64,000 nucleotides of DNA from Vibrio ishigakensis (GTDB lineage Bacteria; Pseudomonadota; Gammaproteobacteria; Enterobacterales; Vibrionaceae): assembly GCF_024347675.1 (NCBI RefSeq), contig NZ_AP024882.1, forward strand, positions 1,674,001 through 1,738,000, read 5' to 3'. Below, piece after piece: positions 1-8,730 of this stretch (positions are counted from its first letter, which is position 1; each line of letters opens with the position of its first letter). The notes beneath the pieces were generated by a model. That model did no database searches, had not been told where the DNA came from, and saw nothing but the letters and a program-made list of their open reading frames with translations. A program made the position numbers and the translations under genes.

Positions 1-115
1 GCCATTTAAACTTATGGTTATAAAGGATATTCTTGGGTTCATGGCGCCCTTTCTAACTAAACGGAATATCATTTATCACGGACGAAATTCATTAAATCTC
101 GAGGTGAAAGGCTGA

Positions 116-910
116 ATGCAACTTCTCAATAATCTCCACGTTTTTATCGCATTGATGCAAACCCACTCCACTCAAAGAGCGGCTAAAAAACTGGGGCGCT
201 CTCAGTCTTACGTTTCTAAGGTTCTGGCTCAGCTTCGAGAAGATCTGGATGACCCTTTGTTTGTCCGTAGTGCCGAAGGTCTCTCCCCTACCTCTTATGC
301 GGTAAGCATCTATCCCAAGCTGCAAACAGCGCTCGAACAAGTAAACCATGCGTTAGAGCCAGAGGATTTTGACCCCAAGAATATCGATAGAGTCTGCATT
401 CACATTCTTGAGCCAGTGCTTACCATGCATGGCAAAGAGATAATCCTTAAGATAAGAGAGCAAACCGATGCCCTTATTGAAGTGCGCACCTGGAATCATC
501 TTTCTGAAGGGATGATTATCGATGAAGAGGTTGACCTCGGTATTCACGTTCTCAGCGACAAGCCGCAAACGCTGTGGCAACACCGACTCTTCCGAGGATC
601 TGGTCAGTTCAATGGCAACCTTGATGGCTGCTATATCAAGTTCATGTCAACGGGAGTGAATGAGCATTTGAACCGCTTTCAAGAGGTTAGGCCGGATGCT
701 GAAGTCGATATCATGGTGGACAATCAAGCCCTGCTCAATCAGCTGAAAGACATTGGCTATACCATGGATTTCGTACCATACAGCGAAGACGCCGACCATC
801 CAGATCTGGATATTGACCTTGCTGTGGTGATGAAGGCAGCTAAACGTAAATCACCAAAGTATCAATGGTTGCTTGGCATCATAGAGTCCATTGCAACATC
901 AATAAAATAA
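116..910 (+). CDS. LysR-family transcriptional regulator (short)
   Basis: A DNA-binding regulator with the N-terminal LysR winged helix-turn-helix at about residues 3-62; the signatures AAKKLGRSQSYVSKVLAQLR and DPLFVRS are typical. The effector-binding half (about residues 90-260) is recognisable only as a weak periplasmic-binding-like fold. At 264 residues it is shorter than the usual 290-310. The ATG at 116 is preceded by a good purine-rich ribosome site (gaggtgaaagg). The gene stands alone on the plus strand and converges with the HlyD-type pair across a shared hairpin, so its target cannot be read from context. Family assignment is firm; the effector and regulon are unknown. Confidence 0.85.
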   Translation: MQLLNNLHVFIALMQTHSTQRAAKKLGRSQSYVSKVLAQLREDLDDPLFVRSAEGLSPTSYAVSIYPKLQTALEQVNHALEPEDFDPKNIDRVCIHILEPVLTMHGKEIILKIREQTDALIEVRTWNHLSEGMIIDEEVDLGIHVLSDKPQTLWQHRLFRGSGQFNGNLDGCYIKFMSTGVNEHLNRFQEVRPDAEVDIMVDNQALLNQLKDIGYTMDFVPYSEDADHPDLDIDLAVVMKAAKRKSPKYQWLLGIIESIATSIK

Positions 911-915
911 TGTCT

Positions 916-943
916 AAAAAAGCCCTCATTCGAGGGCTTTTTC
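916..943. terminator. Bidirectional intrinsic terminator
   Basis: The stem AGCCCTC/GAGGGCT is flanked by an A-run on the left and a T-run on the right. It can therefore end both the LysR gene and the convergent HlyD-type operon. Confidence 0.8.
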
Positions 944-953
944 TTTGCCTGCA

Positions 954-1985
954 TTACAGTGCAGATAGGTAGGTCTTGTAAGCTTTAAGTCTAACGGTCG
1001 CAGCACCTATGATGTCCATAAAGCCAAGCAGTGGATGAGGCTTATCAGCCGATACCCAGCCTGAACCGGTAGCACCGATTGGGATGTTATAACCTTCTGG
1101 CTCTTCAAACTCGATAACGATAGTACGACCGTGCGAGTTGGTATTGTTGCCAACGTGCTGTCTCACATGTTGAGAACCCTGACGTACCGATACCTGAGCT
1201 TCACCCGTACCTGTGGTCACACTGTGAACACGACCACGGAAGATTTCGCCTGGATACGCATCAACATAGAATTCAGCAAACTGACCGATTTTGATGCCTC
1301 GATAGGTTTGGTCTGGAATACGCATCTCTACAAACTTCTTGTTGATATCGTACAGATGCATGTTACCTAGACGAGTACCCTCAGAGATGTTGGTGATAGA
1401 AAGCTGCCCATCAAATGGTGCTCTAACCTCGCGACGAGAGTTTTCCCACTCTGCAGTCGCAAGTTGCGCTTCAATACTCTTGATTTGAGCATGTGCAGAG
1501 GCCATTTTTGCATCCGCTGATTCGATGCGAGTTCGTGCATCATCCTTTTCAGACTCTTGAGCAAAGTCATCCAGTTTGATCAAACGATTAAGTGTACGCT
1601 TGTCGTTGGTCTGCTGGGTCTTAAGAGATAGGATCTCAGCTTCATAAGCCGCTTTCTGAGCATTCAAGCTTTCTACCTGAGACACCGAATCTTCAGTGCG
1701 CAGCGTATAAATAACATCGCCCTTCTTAACCATTTGGTTGTGGGTAACGAATACCTGATCAACCTCTTGGCCGATGAGTGGACTTAGCACTGCGTGGGGC
1801 GCTTTAACCGTTGTACTGTCAGTCAAATCCGCTGGAGACCAGAAACGGTGCGAGATAAACAGCATTGTCGCGATGAACATACCAATGCTCACCATTAGTG
1901 TGCCGCTACGCAGGTTCCACTTAACAATGCCAGTCTTAACCAACAACCAGCAGACCAAGATATAAGGCAGCATAATCTCTTTCAT
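954..1985 (-). CDS. HlyD-family membrane fusion/adaptor protein
   Basis: Periplasmic adaptor of the HlyD/EmrA type. There are hydrophobic segments at residues about 5-20 and 28-50, then a biotinyl/lipoyl-like half-motif (about 60-95), a long charged coiled-coil hairpin (about 95-180) rich in Ala, Glu and Lys, the second lipoyl half around VRAPFDGQL (about 190), and a beta-barrel region to about 320. Such adaptors link an inner-membrane exporter to the outside, but no ABC or MFS transporter gene is adjacent. The only partner is the small membrane protein encoded 3 bases upstream in the same operon, an arrangement like the E. coli yiaV/yiaW or yibH/yibI pairs. The ATG at 1985 has an AAGGAG site. 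Substrate unknown. Confidence 0.8.
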   Translation of the reverse strand: MKEIMLPYILVCWLLVKTGIVKWNLRSGTLMVSIGMFIATMLFISHRFWSPADLTDSTTVKAPHAVLSPLIGQEVDQVFVTHNQMVKKGDVIYTLRTEDSVSQVESLNAQKAAYEAEILSLKTQQTNDKRTLNRLIKLDDFAQESEKDDARTRIESADAKMASAHAQIKSIEAQLATAEWENSRREVRAPFDGQLSITNISEGTRLGNMHLYDINKKFVEMRIPDQTYRGIKIGQFAEFYVDAYPGEIFRGRVHSVTTGTGEAQVSVRQGSQHVRQHVGNNTNSHGRTIVIEFEEPEGYNIPIGATGSGWVSADKPHPLLGFMDIIGAATVRLKAYKTYLSAL

Positions 1986-1988
1986 GGG

Positions 1989-2498
1989 TTACTCCTTATT
2001 CTCGATAGCTTTTGGTTTGGACACACCGTTACGGATAACCTTGGAGATAGAGTCTCCAATCACATCCCAGCGTGCAAAGGCGATGATGATGGCAAGAACC
2101 CACCAGGTTTTGCTGATAAACAGGCCGCATAGAGAGAGAGCAAAAACGATCTGAGTGTGTGCGCTCGACATTTTTGCAGCTTTATGGACTGCGATTTCAT
2201 GGAGTTGCCAAAAGAGATAAAGAACGTAGACAACCACGGCTAGGGTGACAAAGAAGATAAAGCCCATAAAGATTTCAGAATCTAGAAGCTTCAAGATGGT
2301 TGGATAGCCGTTTGAGAAATATTCCGCAGGTAGATCCTTTCCGTGAATCTCGCCTAGATGCGAAAGCGCCACTGAAGAGCCAGCGACTACCGCAAAAATG
2401 GACACCATTTTCACGATATAAAGTACAAAATTTAAAATGCTCCTTGCGAATGTACGTCCCTTCCCTTCAGGTGCTGAAGGCAAAGCATTTGCAGACAT
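1989..2498 (-). CDS. Small inner-membrane protein paired with HlyD adaptor
   Basis: 169 residues with three clear hydrophobic segments (about 20-45, 75-98, 117-142) and a short polar C-terminus. I do not recognise a named family. It is the first gene of a two-gene operon ending 3 bases before the HlyD-type adaptor, so it probably forms or supports an inner-membrane complex with it, analogous to the DUF3302 protein next to HlyD proteins in enterobacteria. It is longer than those DUF3302 proteins and homology is not established. The region 2499-2638 upstream is AT-rich and should hold the operon promoter. Confidence 0.6.
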   Translation of the reverse strand: MSANALPSAPEGKGRTFARSILNFVLYIVKMVSIFAVVAGSSVALSHLGEIHGKDLPAEYFSNGYPTILKLLDSEIFMGFIFFVTLAVVVYVLYLFWQLHEIAVHKAAKMSSAHTQIVFALSLCGLFISKTWWVLAIIIAFARWDVIGDSISKVIRNGVSKPKAIENKE

Positions 2499-2638
2499 AA
2501 TTGTTTCACTGTAGTTGTTAAAATCGTAATGAATTTTACACAGTGAAATATTCTTTTAAGAATTACCGAAATTCCCTTGAGAATTTGGGGGCATTATTTT
2601 TATATCTAATATAACTTGCTGTTAATAAAGCCCTTTAC

Positions 2639-3385
2639 TTATATGCACTTATTAAATTTTTCTTCGTAGAACTTCTCAGTTTCCTCATCCAAAACAGAAA
2701 TTTTTAATACTAGGTCTTCAAGAGATGAATAGGTTAAGCGATTTTCCTCGGCAATATTTAATTCCAAAACCAGATCTCGCTCATAGATCTTCCAATGCTC
2801 TAGAAGTCCCTCATCGTGAGACATTCCCGGCCAAGCGGAACTCATGAAGGGTTTAAACGCAACCGCACCACCAGAATGAATCAAAAATCGCCACATGATC
2901 TGACCCGGATTAACCGCAAGCGCAGTCACTATTCGCGGCATATCAGAATAGGCTTTAGTCACCAACTCTTGAATATGAGGACTGAACTCTTCACCCTCTT
3001 GGGCTTCATTTTCTGGGTGATGGATATAGTCGAGCATGATCTGACACAGCTGAGGTTTTTTCAGCATGTACGCCATGAAGTGGCATAAGTAGCGATAGAG
3101 TCGCTCGTTGTCAGGAAGTTCAGTATCAATATGATCTTCTAGCTTTGCGCAGTAGGCATCTACAAACTCGTGAATTTCATCGATGATGGCTCGCCAGATC
3201 TGAACCTTAGCGCCAAAGTAGTGACGAATCAGGCTATGGGTGACTCCGGCTTGTTCACTGATGTCTCGGATCGAGACTTGGTTATAGCCTTTCTCACAGA
3301 ATAGAAACGCAGCACTCGCCAGTATCTCCAGCTTAGTTCTTTCTGCCTCTTCTGCGGTTCTTCGCCCTTGTTTTCTTTGCGCCAT
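2639..3385 (-). CDS. TetR-family repressor of the adjacent RND efflux operon
   Basis: 248-residue TetR regulator. The N-terminal helix-turn-helix spans about residues 10-58, with the typical run from ILASAAFLFCEKGYNQVSIR through EQAGVTHSLIRHYFGAK. The rest is the helical ligand-binding and dimer domain. The ATG at 3385 is chosen because a TTGGAG ribosome site lies 8 bases upstream; an upstream TTG at 3397 would place that site inside the gene. It is divergent from the RND efflux operon, and the shared promoter contains two related palindromes centred on TGCACA. By analogy with AcrR- and CmeR-type systems it likely represses both itself and the pump until a toxic ligand binds. Confidence 0.85.
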   Translation of the reverse strand: MAQRKQGRRTAEEAERTKLEILASAAFLFCEKGYNQVSIRDISEQAGVTHSLIRHYFGAKVQIWRAIIDEIHEFVDAYCAKLEDHIDTELPDNERLYRYLCHFMAYMLKKPQLCQIMLDYIHHPENEAQEGEEFSPHIQELVTKAYSDMPRIVTALAVNPGQIMWRFLIHSGGAVAFKPFMSSAWPGMSHDEGLLEHWKIYERDLVLELNIAEENRLTYSSLEDLVLKISVLDEETEKFYEEKFNKCI

Positions 3386-3435
3386 CGGATTCTCCAAGTT
3401 TGTACTTCCTGAATAGTAACATTAAACGCGAAAAA

Positions 3436-3507
3436 TATTTTACTGCACAAGTGTAAAATATATTGATCTTGAATGGGATCAGAAATTATACTGCACACGT
3501 GTGCAAT
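3436..3507. promoter_or_regulatory. Divergent efflux promoter with two TetR-type operators
   Basis: A perfect 14-bp palindrome TGCACACGTGTGCA lies at 3492-3505. An imperfect copy, TGCACAAGTGTA, lies at 3444-3455 inside longer arms ATTTTAC/GTAAAAT. A plausible promoter for the pump operon is TTGATC at 3463-3468, an 18-bp spacer and TATACT at 3487-3492, so the perfect palindrome would sit right at the transcription start. The perfect palindrome also overlaps a possible upstream GTG at 3501, an argument against using that codon as the pump operon start. Confidence 0.65.
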
Positions 3508-3521
3508 ATGAGATTCCAATA

Positions 3522-4574
3522 GTGAAACTACTAACTTTGATCTTTACTGCGTTTATCAGCTTGCTACTTGTTGGGTGTGATGTCTCACATTCCGATGAGG
3601 TAGCGGAAGAGTTCTCTAAACCAGTAAAAGTGACGCAACTTGAGTTGCAAAATCATGCCCCTATTTACCAATTCTTGGGTGAGGTTGTGCCTGTGCAGAA
3701 CTCACCTATCTCTTTTCGAGTAGGTGGCGAGCTTGAATCTATTTCGGTTGAAATGGGTCAGAAAGTTAAACAAGGCCAACTGCTGGCGCAGCTAGACAGC
3801 ATCGATTTTGAGCTGGCAGTTCAAGCTGCTAAAACTCAATTTGATCTAACCAAAGCTGAGTATCAAAGGGCTAAGCGTCTTCAAAGCCAAAAGCTCATCA
3901 GTAAAGACAGCTTTGACCAAGCTTTCACCCAATATAAAACCAGTGAAGCAGCACTTGAGCAGGCTCGAACAGACCTTTCTTATACCAAGATCTACGCGCC
4001 GTTTTCTGGGGTGGTGTCACTGCGTCATGTGAATACACATCAGGTTGTAGGCCCGCAACAGCCAATCGTGAACGTAATCGACAACGGTACCTACAACGTT
4101 TCGGTTTCGGTTCCAGTGAACATTGCACACCGTCTCATGGGACGAGATCCAAGACTGGTGTTTATCAGCGATACCCTAGACACCCCATTCCCTGCTCACA
4201 TGGCTGAGGTTTCCAGCCAGCCAGATGCAGACACCAACAGCTATCTGGTTACAGTGGCGTTTAGCTCGGCTAAGCCTCTAATGCCAGGTAACAGTGGTCA
4301 GCTACAGGTATTCCTAGATGATGCCATCCAGACAGAAGAACCTATTCAAGAGTCCGCTTGGTTAGATTCTCGATTAGAGCAAAACACACGCTCAGGTCAG
4401 GTTTGGGTATTCGATCCAGATTCTTCTCGAGTAAGCCGTCGTCATGTTTCGGTAAACATGGTTTCTGGCTCGATAAGTGGCGTCCATAACGGTGAGTGGA
4501 TCGTTGAAAGCGGCGTAAACCAATTGGTCGATAACCAAATCGTTCGCCCATGGGTGAGAGAGCGAGGCATCTAA
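3522..4574 (+). CDS. RND efflux periplasmic adaptor lipoprotein 1
   Basis: Membrane fusion protein of the AcrA/MexA type. It opens with a lipoprotein signal ending in the lipobox LLVGC (Cys about residue 19), followed by a lipoyl half-motif (PISFRVGGELESI), a coiled-coil hairpin (about 85-150), the second lipoyl half (YTKIYAPFSGVVS) and the beta-barrel and membrane-proximal regions. I take the GTG at 3522, which gives a clean signal peptide; the GTG at 3501 lies inside the operator palindrome. It overlaps the second adaptor gene by one base (TAATG) and is the first gene of a three-gene efflux operon. Two adaptors with one pump is a known arrangement in Vibrio and other gamma-proteobacteria. 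The outer-membrane TolC partner is not encoded here. Confidence 0.88.
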   Translation: MKLLTLIFTAFISLLLVGCDVSHSDEVAEEFSKPVKVTQLELQNHAPIYQFLGEVVPVQNSPISFRVGGELESISVEMGQKVKQGQLLAQLDSIDFELAVQAAKTQFDLTKAEYQRAKRLQSQKLISKDSFDQAFTQYKTSEAALEQARTDLSYTKIYAPFSGVVSLRHVNTHQVVGPQQPIVNVIDNGTYNVSVSVPVNIAHRLMGRDPRLVFISDTLDTPFPAHMAEVSSQPDADTNSYLVTVAFSSAKPLMPGNSGQLQVFLDDAIQTEEPIQESAWLDSRLEQNTRSGQVWVFDPDSSRVSRRHVSVNMVSGSISGVHNGEWIVESGVNQLVDNQIVRPWVRERGI

Positions 4575-5617
4575 TGAAAAGAATCATCACGATAACTGCC
4601 ATCGCAAGCTTGCTAAGTGGCTGTTTTGGTCAAACGCAGCAGCATCAAGCGCCGCCTTTAGTTCTTAAGACCTTTCAAGTTGACCAGGTGGTTGAGTTAG
4701 GAAGCCGCGATTTCATCGGTGTAACTATCCCTGCTGAGCTTACTCCTATCTCGTTTCTAGCCGATGGCGAGATTACCAGTTTGTCCATCAAATCGGGTGA
4801 TCGCGTCTCTAAAGGTGACGTGCTTGCCAGCCTCGACAACACCCGCATCAAGCAGCAGCTTAAAGAAGCGAAGATTGAGCTCGATCTTGCTAATAAACAG
4901 TTAGACCGCGCCAAACGCCTGCAAAAGCAGAAGATGATCTCAGCCGCTGAATTCGATGGCATCAATAGCAACTTCAAGCTAGCGAGCATTCAATATAAAT
5001 CGCTACAGCGCCGCTTGGATCAAACACAGCTTATCGCCCCCTTTGATGCGCTAGTGGCCACTGTTGAGAAAGAGCAGGCACAAAACGTTACCACCGCAGA
5101 GCCAGTGCTGACCCTGTATCGCACCGACAGAATCCACGTGGATCTTAACGTGACTGAAGAAGTGCTGCTTAGCCTTAACCCGCAAGTGGGTAAAGAAGTC
5201 AGCGTGCAGTTTGAAGCCTTTGCAGAGCCGGTATCAGGCAAGCTTATGCTTTGGTCCGAGGAGCCGACGGTAAATCGCAGCAACTACCTGATGCGCTTCG
5301 AGATTCAAGAATTGGATAGAAAGGTTCTGCCCGGTACATCGGCGCATGTGACGATTCCTCTCGAAAATCAGAAGAACGAGCCCGCCTATCTGATCCCAGC
5401 CAATATTTTAGTGCCAGCTAAAGAGCAAGGCGCATTTGATGTTTGGCTATATCAAGACAACAAGCCGACCAAGCAAAGCGTTGAGGTGTATTCCATCACC
5501 AAACAGGGCGCGGTTATCAGCCAAGGTCTAGAGCAAGGTGACCTTTTGATAACCAATCAACTATCAAAACTGACTCAAAACCGTGAGTTCAAGATCGCGG
5601 GTGAGGCAACGAAGTAA
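4574..5617 (+). CDS. RND efflux periplasmic adaptor lipoprotein 2
   Basis: Second AcrA-like adaptor, 347 residues, with lipobox LLSGC (Cys about 17), lipoyl halves near residues 60-75 (PISFLADGEITSL) and 155-165 (TQLIAPFDALVATV), and a coiled-coil hairpin between them with heptad-like KEAKIELDLANKQLDRAKRL. The ATG at 4574 overlaps the preceding stop codon (TAATG), which implies translational coupling; the extra upstream in-frame residues of the open frame overlap the first adaptor and are not needed. It ends directly before the pump gene (TAAATG). The two adaptors are homologous but clearly diverged, so they may form a hetero-oligomeric ring around the pump. Confidence 0.88.
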   Translation: MKRIITITAIASLLSGCFGQTQQHQAPPLVLKTFQVDQVVELGSRDFIGVTIPAELTPISFLADGEITSLSIKSGDRVSKGDVLASLDNTRIKQQLKEAKIELDLANKQLDRAKRLQKQKMISAAEFDGINSNFKLASIQYKSLQRRLDQTQLIAPFDALVATVEKEQAQNVTTAEPVLTLYRTDRIHVDLNVTEEVLLSLNPQVGKEVSVQFEAFAEPVSGKLMLWSEEPTVNRSNYLMRFEIQELDRKVLPGTSAHVTIPLENQKNEPAYLIPANILVPAKEQGAFDVWLYQDNKPTKQSVEVYSITKQGAVISQGLEQGDLLITNQLSKLTQNREFKIAGEATK

Positions 5618-8600
5618 ATGAATATCGCAGACTACTCAATCAAAAACCGCGTCATCAGTTGGATGTTTATTGTCATCTTGGCCATTGGCGGTATCAGTGC
5701 CTTTGGTAACCTTGGTCGCCTTGAAGATCCGGCCTTTACCATTAAAGATGCCATGGTCATCGCTACCTATCCTGGCGCGACCACGCTTGAGGTTGAAGAA
5801 GAGCTCACCTACCCGCTAGAAAAAGCGATTCGTCAGCTTCCATATGTGGATAACATCACCTCGACGACCTCAGCGGGTAAAACCCAAATTATGGTGAGCA
5901 TGGGCATGCAATATGGTCCCGATGAACTGCCCCAAATTTGGGATGAAATGCGCCGTAAGATCAATGATCTTCAGCCTAGCCTACCTCAGGGTGTACAAGG
6001 TATTTCCATAATGGATGACTTTGGTGACGTTTATGGTATGTCACTAGTGCTTACCGGCAAGGCCTACACCTACCCTGAGCTTAAGCGCTTTGCAGACTTC
6101 CTGTCGCGCGAGCTAGAGCTTGTCGATGGCGTAGGTAAGGTGATGATCACTGGCGATCAGCAAGAACAAATCTTTGTTGAGATGTCTACCGACCGCCTAA
6201 CCGCTTTAAACCTTGATTCAAACACGGTTGTTGGCCTTATCAATCAGCAAAATGCTGTTCAAGATGCAGGTAAAGTCATGGTCTCGGGAGAAAGCCTGCG
6301 CCTTCGCCCTACCGGCAACATGTCTTCTCTGGAAGAGCTTGAAAACCTGATCATCCATGGTCGCGATACCGGCAAGCTTATCCGCCTAAAAGACATTGCT
6401 GATATCAAGCAAGGCATTGTGGAAGAACCGCAAAACTTGGTTCTGTTCAACGGCGAACCCGCTCTAAACATCGGTATCTCGTTTGCATCTGGCGTAAACG
6501 TGGTAGAGATAGGTAAAGCTATTCATAACAGGCTGGTAGAACTGGATAGCGAGATGCCTGTGGGTATGAACGTAGATGTGTTCTACGACCAATCCCATGA
6601 AGTTGCCAACTCGGTTGACGGCTTTATCGTAAGCCTCGCTCAAGCGGTAGGCATCGTAATTATCGTGTTGCTGTTTGCTATGGGGCTGCGAAGCGGTCTT
6701 ATTATAGGCTTGGTTCTGCTACTTACCGTGTTCGGCACCTTCATCTTGATGGATTACAACAAGATTGAGCTACACCGCATCTCCCTTGGGGCTCTGATCA
6801 TTGCGCTGGGTATGTTGGTAGATAACGCAATCGTGGTTGTCGAAGGCATATTGGTCGGTATTAAGAAGGGCTTGTCTAAGGCTGACGCTGCTATCGCCAT
6901 CGTCAAACAAACTCAGTGGCCACTGCTTGGCGCAACTGTCATTGCTATCACAGCATTTGCGCCTATCGGTCTATCTCAAGATGCGACCGGTGAGTTCATG
7001 GGCTCTCTATTCTGGGTTCTGTGTTTCTCGCTGTTCCTAAGCTGGGTAACCGCGCTGACCATCACCCCTTTCTTGGCCGAGAAGTTCCTGAAGGACGAGA
7101 CCTCACAGGTAAATGAAGATGATCTATACAAGGGCTTTATCTTCACTCTGTTTAAGAACACCTTGGTATTCGCGCTACGCTTTAGAAAGCTAGCTATTGC
7201 CACGCTAATGGTGCTTTTAGTTACCACCGTACTGGGTTTTGGTTCGGTAAAACAGCAGTTCTTCCCTGTTTCAAATACACCTATTTTTTATGTGAACGTG
7301 TGGCTTCCTGAAGGCACCGATATTCGTGAAACCACTGACATCACCAAAGAGATAGAGCAATACGTTCGAGCAAAAGAGGATGTGGAGTATGTAGCGACCA
7401 CCATAGGTCAAGGTTGGCAACGCTACTCCCTAACCTATCAACCTGAGAAGTCCTACACCTCGTACGCGCAGCTTTTGGTTCGCACCAACAGCTTGGATAT
7501 CATGTTTGATGTAATCGCAGACCTTGATAAGAACCTGCCAACACAATTCCCGAGCGGTGACTTCCGTATGCAGGTAGTAGAGTTTGGTCCATCTCCGGCT
7601 TCTAAGATTGAAGCGCGTGTTGTAGGCCCTGACACTCAAGTGCTGCGCAGTATCGCTACGGATATCGAAGCTATCATTGCTAGCGACCCTGGCGCTCGTA
7701 ATGTTCGTAACAACTGGCGTGAGCAAAACAAGGTACTGGTGCCTGCGTTTAACGAATCTAAGGCGCGTCGCTTAGGCATCTCTAAACAAGATCTCTCTGC
7801 AACCCTTGATATGACATTTGGCGGTTCAGCTATGGGGATGCTTCGTGACGGTACTAAACAGTTGCCTATCATTGCGCGCCTACCTGAGATTGAACGCGAA
7901 GACATTCAAACCTTGAAGCTGATGCAGATCTGGAGCCCAGTACTGCAAAGCTATGTTCCAATTGAGCAGGTGGTTGATAACCTTACCCTAGACTGGGAAG
8001 AATCCATCATTATGCGTCGTGACCGTAAACGTGAAATCTCCGTGCTTGCTGACCACGATATTCTTAGTGATGAGACTCCTGCTGTTCTGTTTAGCCGTGT
8101 CCGCCCTCTTGTTGAAGCCTATCAACTACCCGAAGGCTACCATTTAGACTGGGGCGGAGAGTATGAATCTGAGAACGATGCGCAGGAGGCGCTGGGCGCG
8201 GCTATGCCGTTGGGTTACCTACTCATGTTTATCATCACGGTATTTTTATTTAACTCGTTCAGAAAACCTCTGGTTATCTGGTTTACCGTGCCTTTGTCTA
8301 TCATTGGCGTGAGCTTCGGTCTGTTAGCAACGGGTCTACCGTTTAGCTTTACCGCCCTGCTTGGTCTATTGAGCCTTAGCGGTATGATCTTGAAAAATGG
8401 CATCGTACTGATGGATCAGATCAACATGGACCTAGATAGCGGTAAGGCCCCGTATACGGCGGTGATCGACAGTGCTATGAGCCGTGTTAAGCCGGTAAGT
8501 ATGGCAGCTCTGACGACCATTCTTGGTTTGATACCTCTGGTAGCCGACCCGTTCTTTGGGTCAATGGCGGTGACCATAATGGCAGGTCTAGGATTTGCAA

Positions 8601-8668
8601 CTGTACTCACCTTGGTAGTAGTGCCACTTCTGTTTGCGACCTTCTATAAGGTGCATCCGGAAAGCTAA
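5618..8668 (+). CDS. RND-family multidrug efflux transporter
   Basis: 1016-residue inner-membrane proton/drug antiporter of the AcrB/HAE superfamily, with twelve predicted membrane segments and two large periplasmic loops (about 35-330 and 560-860). The TM4 motif reads LGMLVDNAIVVVE: the first acidic position of the proton relay (Asp402) is kept, but the second, Asp in AcrB, is Asn403. The TM10 lysine equivalent is present in LSGMILKNGIVLMDQ. It follows the second adaptor without a gap and probably expels hydrophobic or amphiphilic toxins under control of the divergent TetR gene. The Asp-Asn pair sets it apart from the AcrB branch; substrates cannot be predicted. Confidence 0.92.
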   Translation: MNIADYSIKNRVISWMFIVILAIGGISAFGNLGRLEDPAFTIKDAMVIATYPGATTLEVEEELTYPLEKAIRQLPYVDNITSTTSAGKTQIMVSMGMQYGPDELPQIWDEMRRKINDLQPSLPQGVQGISIMDDFGDVYGMSLVLTGKAYTYPELKRFADFLSRELELVDGVGKVMITGDQQEQIFVEMSTDRLTALNLDSNTVVGLINQQNAVQDAGKVMVSGESLRLRPTGNMSSLEELENLIIHGRDTGKLIRLKDIADIKQGIVEEPQNLVLFNGEPALNIGISFASGVNVVEIGKAIHNRLVELDSEMPVGMNVDVFYDQSHEVANSVDGFIVSLAQAVGIVIIVLLFAMGLRSGLIIGLVLLLTVFGTFILMDYNKIELHRISLGALIIALGMLVDNAIVVVEGILVGIKKGLSKADAAIAIVKQTQWPLLGATVIAITAFAPIGLSQDATGEFMGSLFWVLCFSLFLSWVTALTITPFLAEKFLKDETSQVNEDDLYKGFIFTLFKNTLVFALRFRKLAIATLMVLLVTTVLGFGSVKQQFFPVSNTPIFYVNVWLPEGTDIRETTDITKEIEQYVRAKEDVEYVATTIGQGWQRYSLTYQPEKSYTSYAQLLVRTNSLDIMFDVIADLDKNLPTQFPSGDFRMQVVEFGPSPASKIEARVVGPDTQVLRSIATDIEAIIASDPGARNVRNNWREQNKVLVPAFNESKARRLGISKQDLSATLDMTFGGSAMGMLRDGTKQLPIIARLPEIEREDIQTLKLMQIWSPVLQSYVPIEQVVDNLTLDWEESIIMRRDRKREISVLADHDILSDETPAVLFSRVRPLVEAYQLPEGYHLDWGGEYESENDAQEALGAAMPLGYLLMFIITVFLFNSFRKPLVIWFTVPLSIIGVSFGLLATGLPFSFTALLGLLSLSGMILKNGIVLMDQINMDLDSGKAPYTAVIDSAMSRVKPVSMAALTTILGLIPLVADPFFGSMAVTIMAGLGFATVLTLVVVPLLFATFYKVHPES

Positions 8669-8687
8669 TCTATTGAGCTTCAAATAC

Positions 8688-8718
8688 AAAAAAGGTCTAG
8701 CATTGCTAGACCTTTTTA
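8688..8718. terminator. Bidirectional intrinsic terminator
   Basis: The perfect stem GGTCTAGC/GCTAGACC with a 3-nt loop has an A-run before it and a T-run after it. It separates the efflux operon from the convergent aldo/keto reductase gene. Confidence 0.85.
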
Positions 8719-8730
8719 TTTGCCTCAGAT

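Noticed and set aside
3501..3521. Upstream GTG start for the first efflux adaptor
   Set aside because: It lies inside the perfect operator palindrome and would spoil the lipoprotein signal; the GTG at 3522 is better.
7430..7726. Long antisense frames inside the RND pump, symporter and lyase genes
   Set aside because: They lie in frames opposite strongly coding genes and show no independent start signals or domains.
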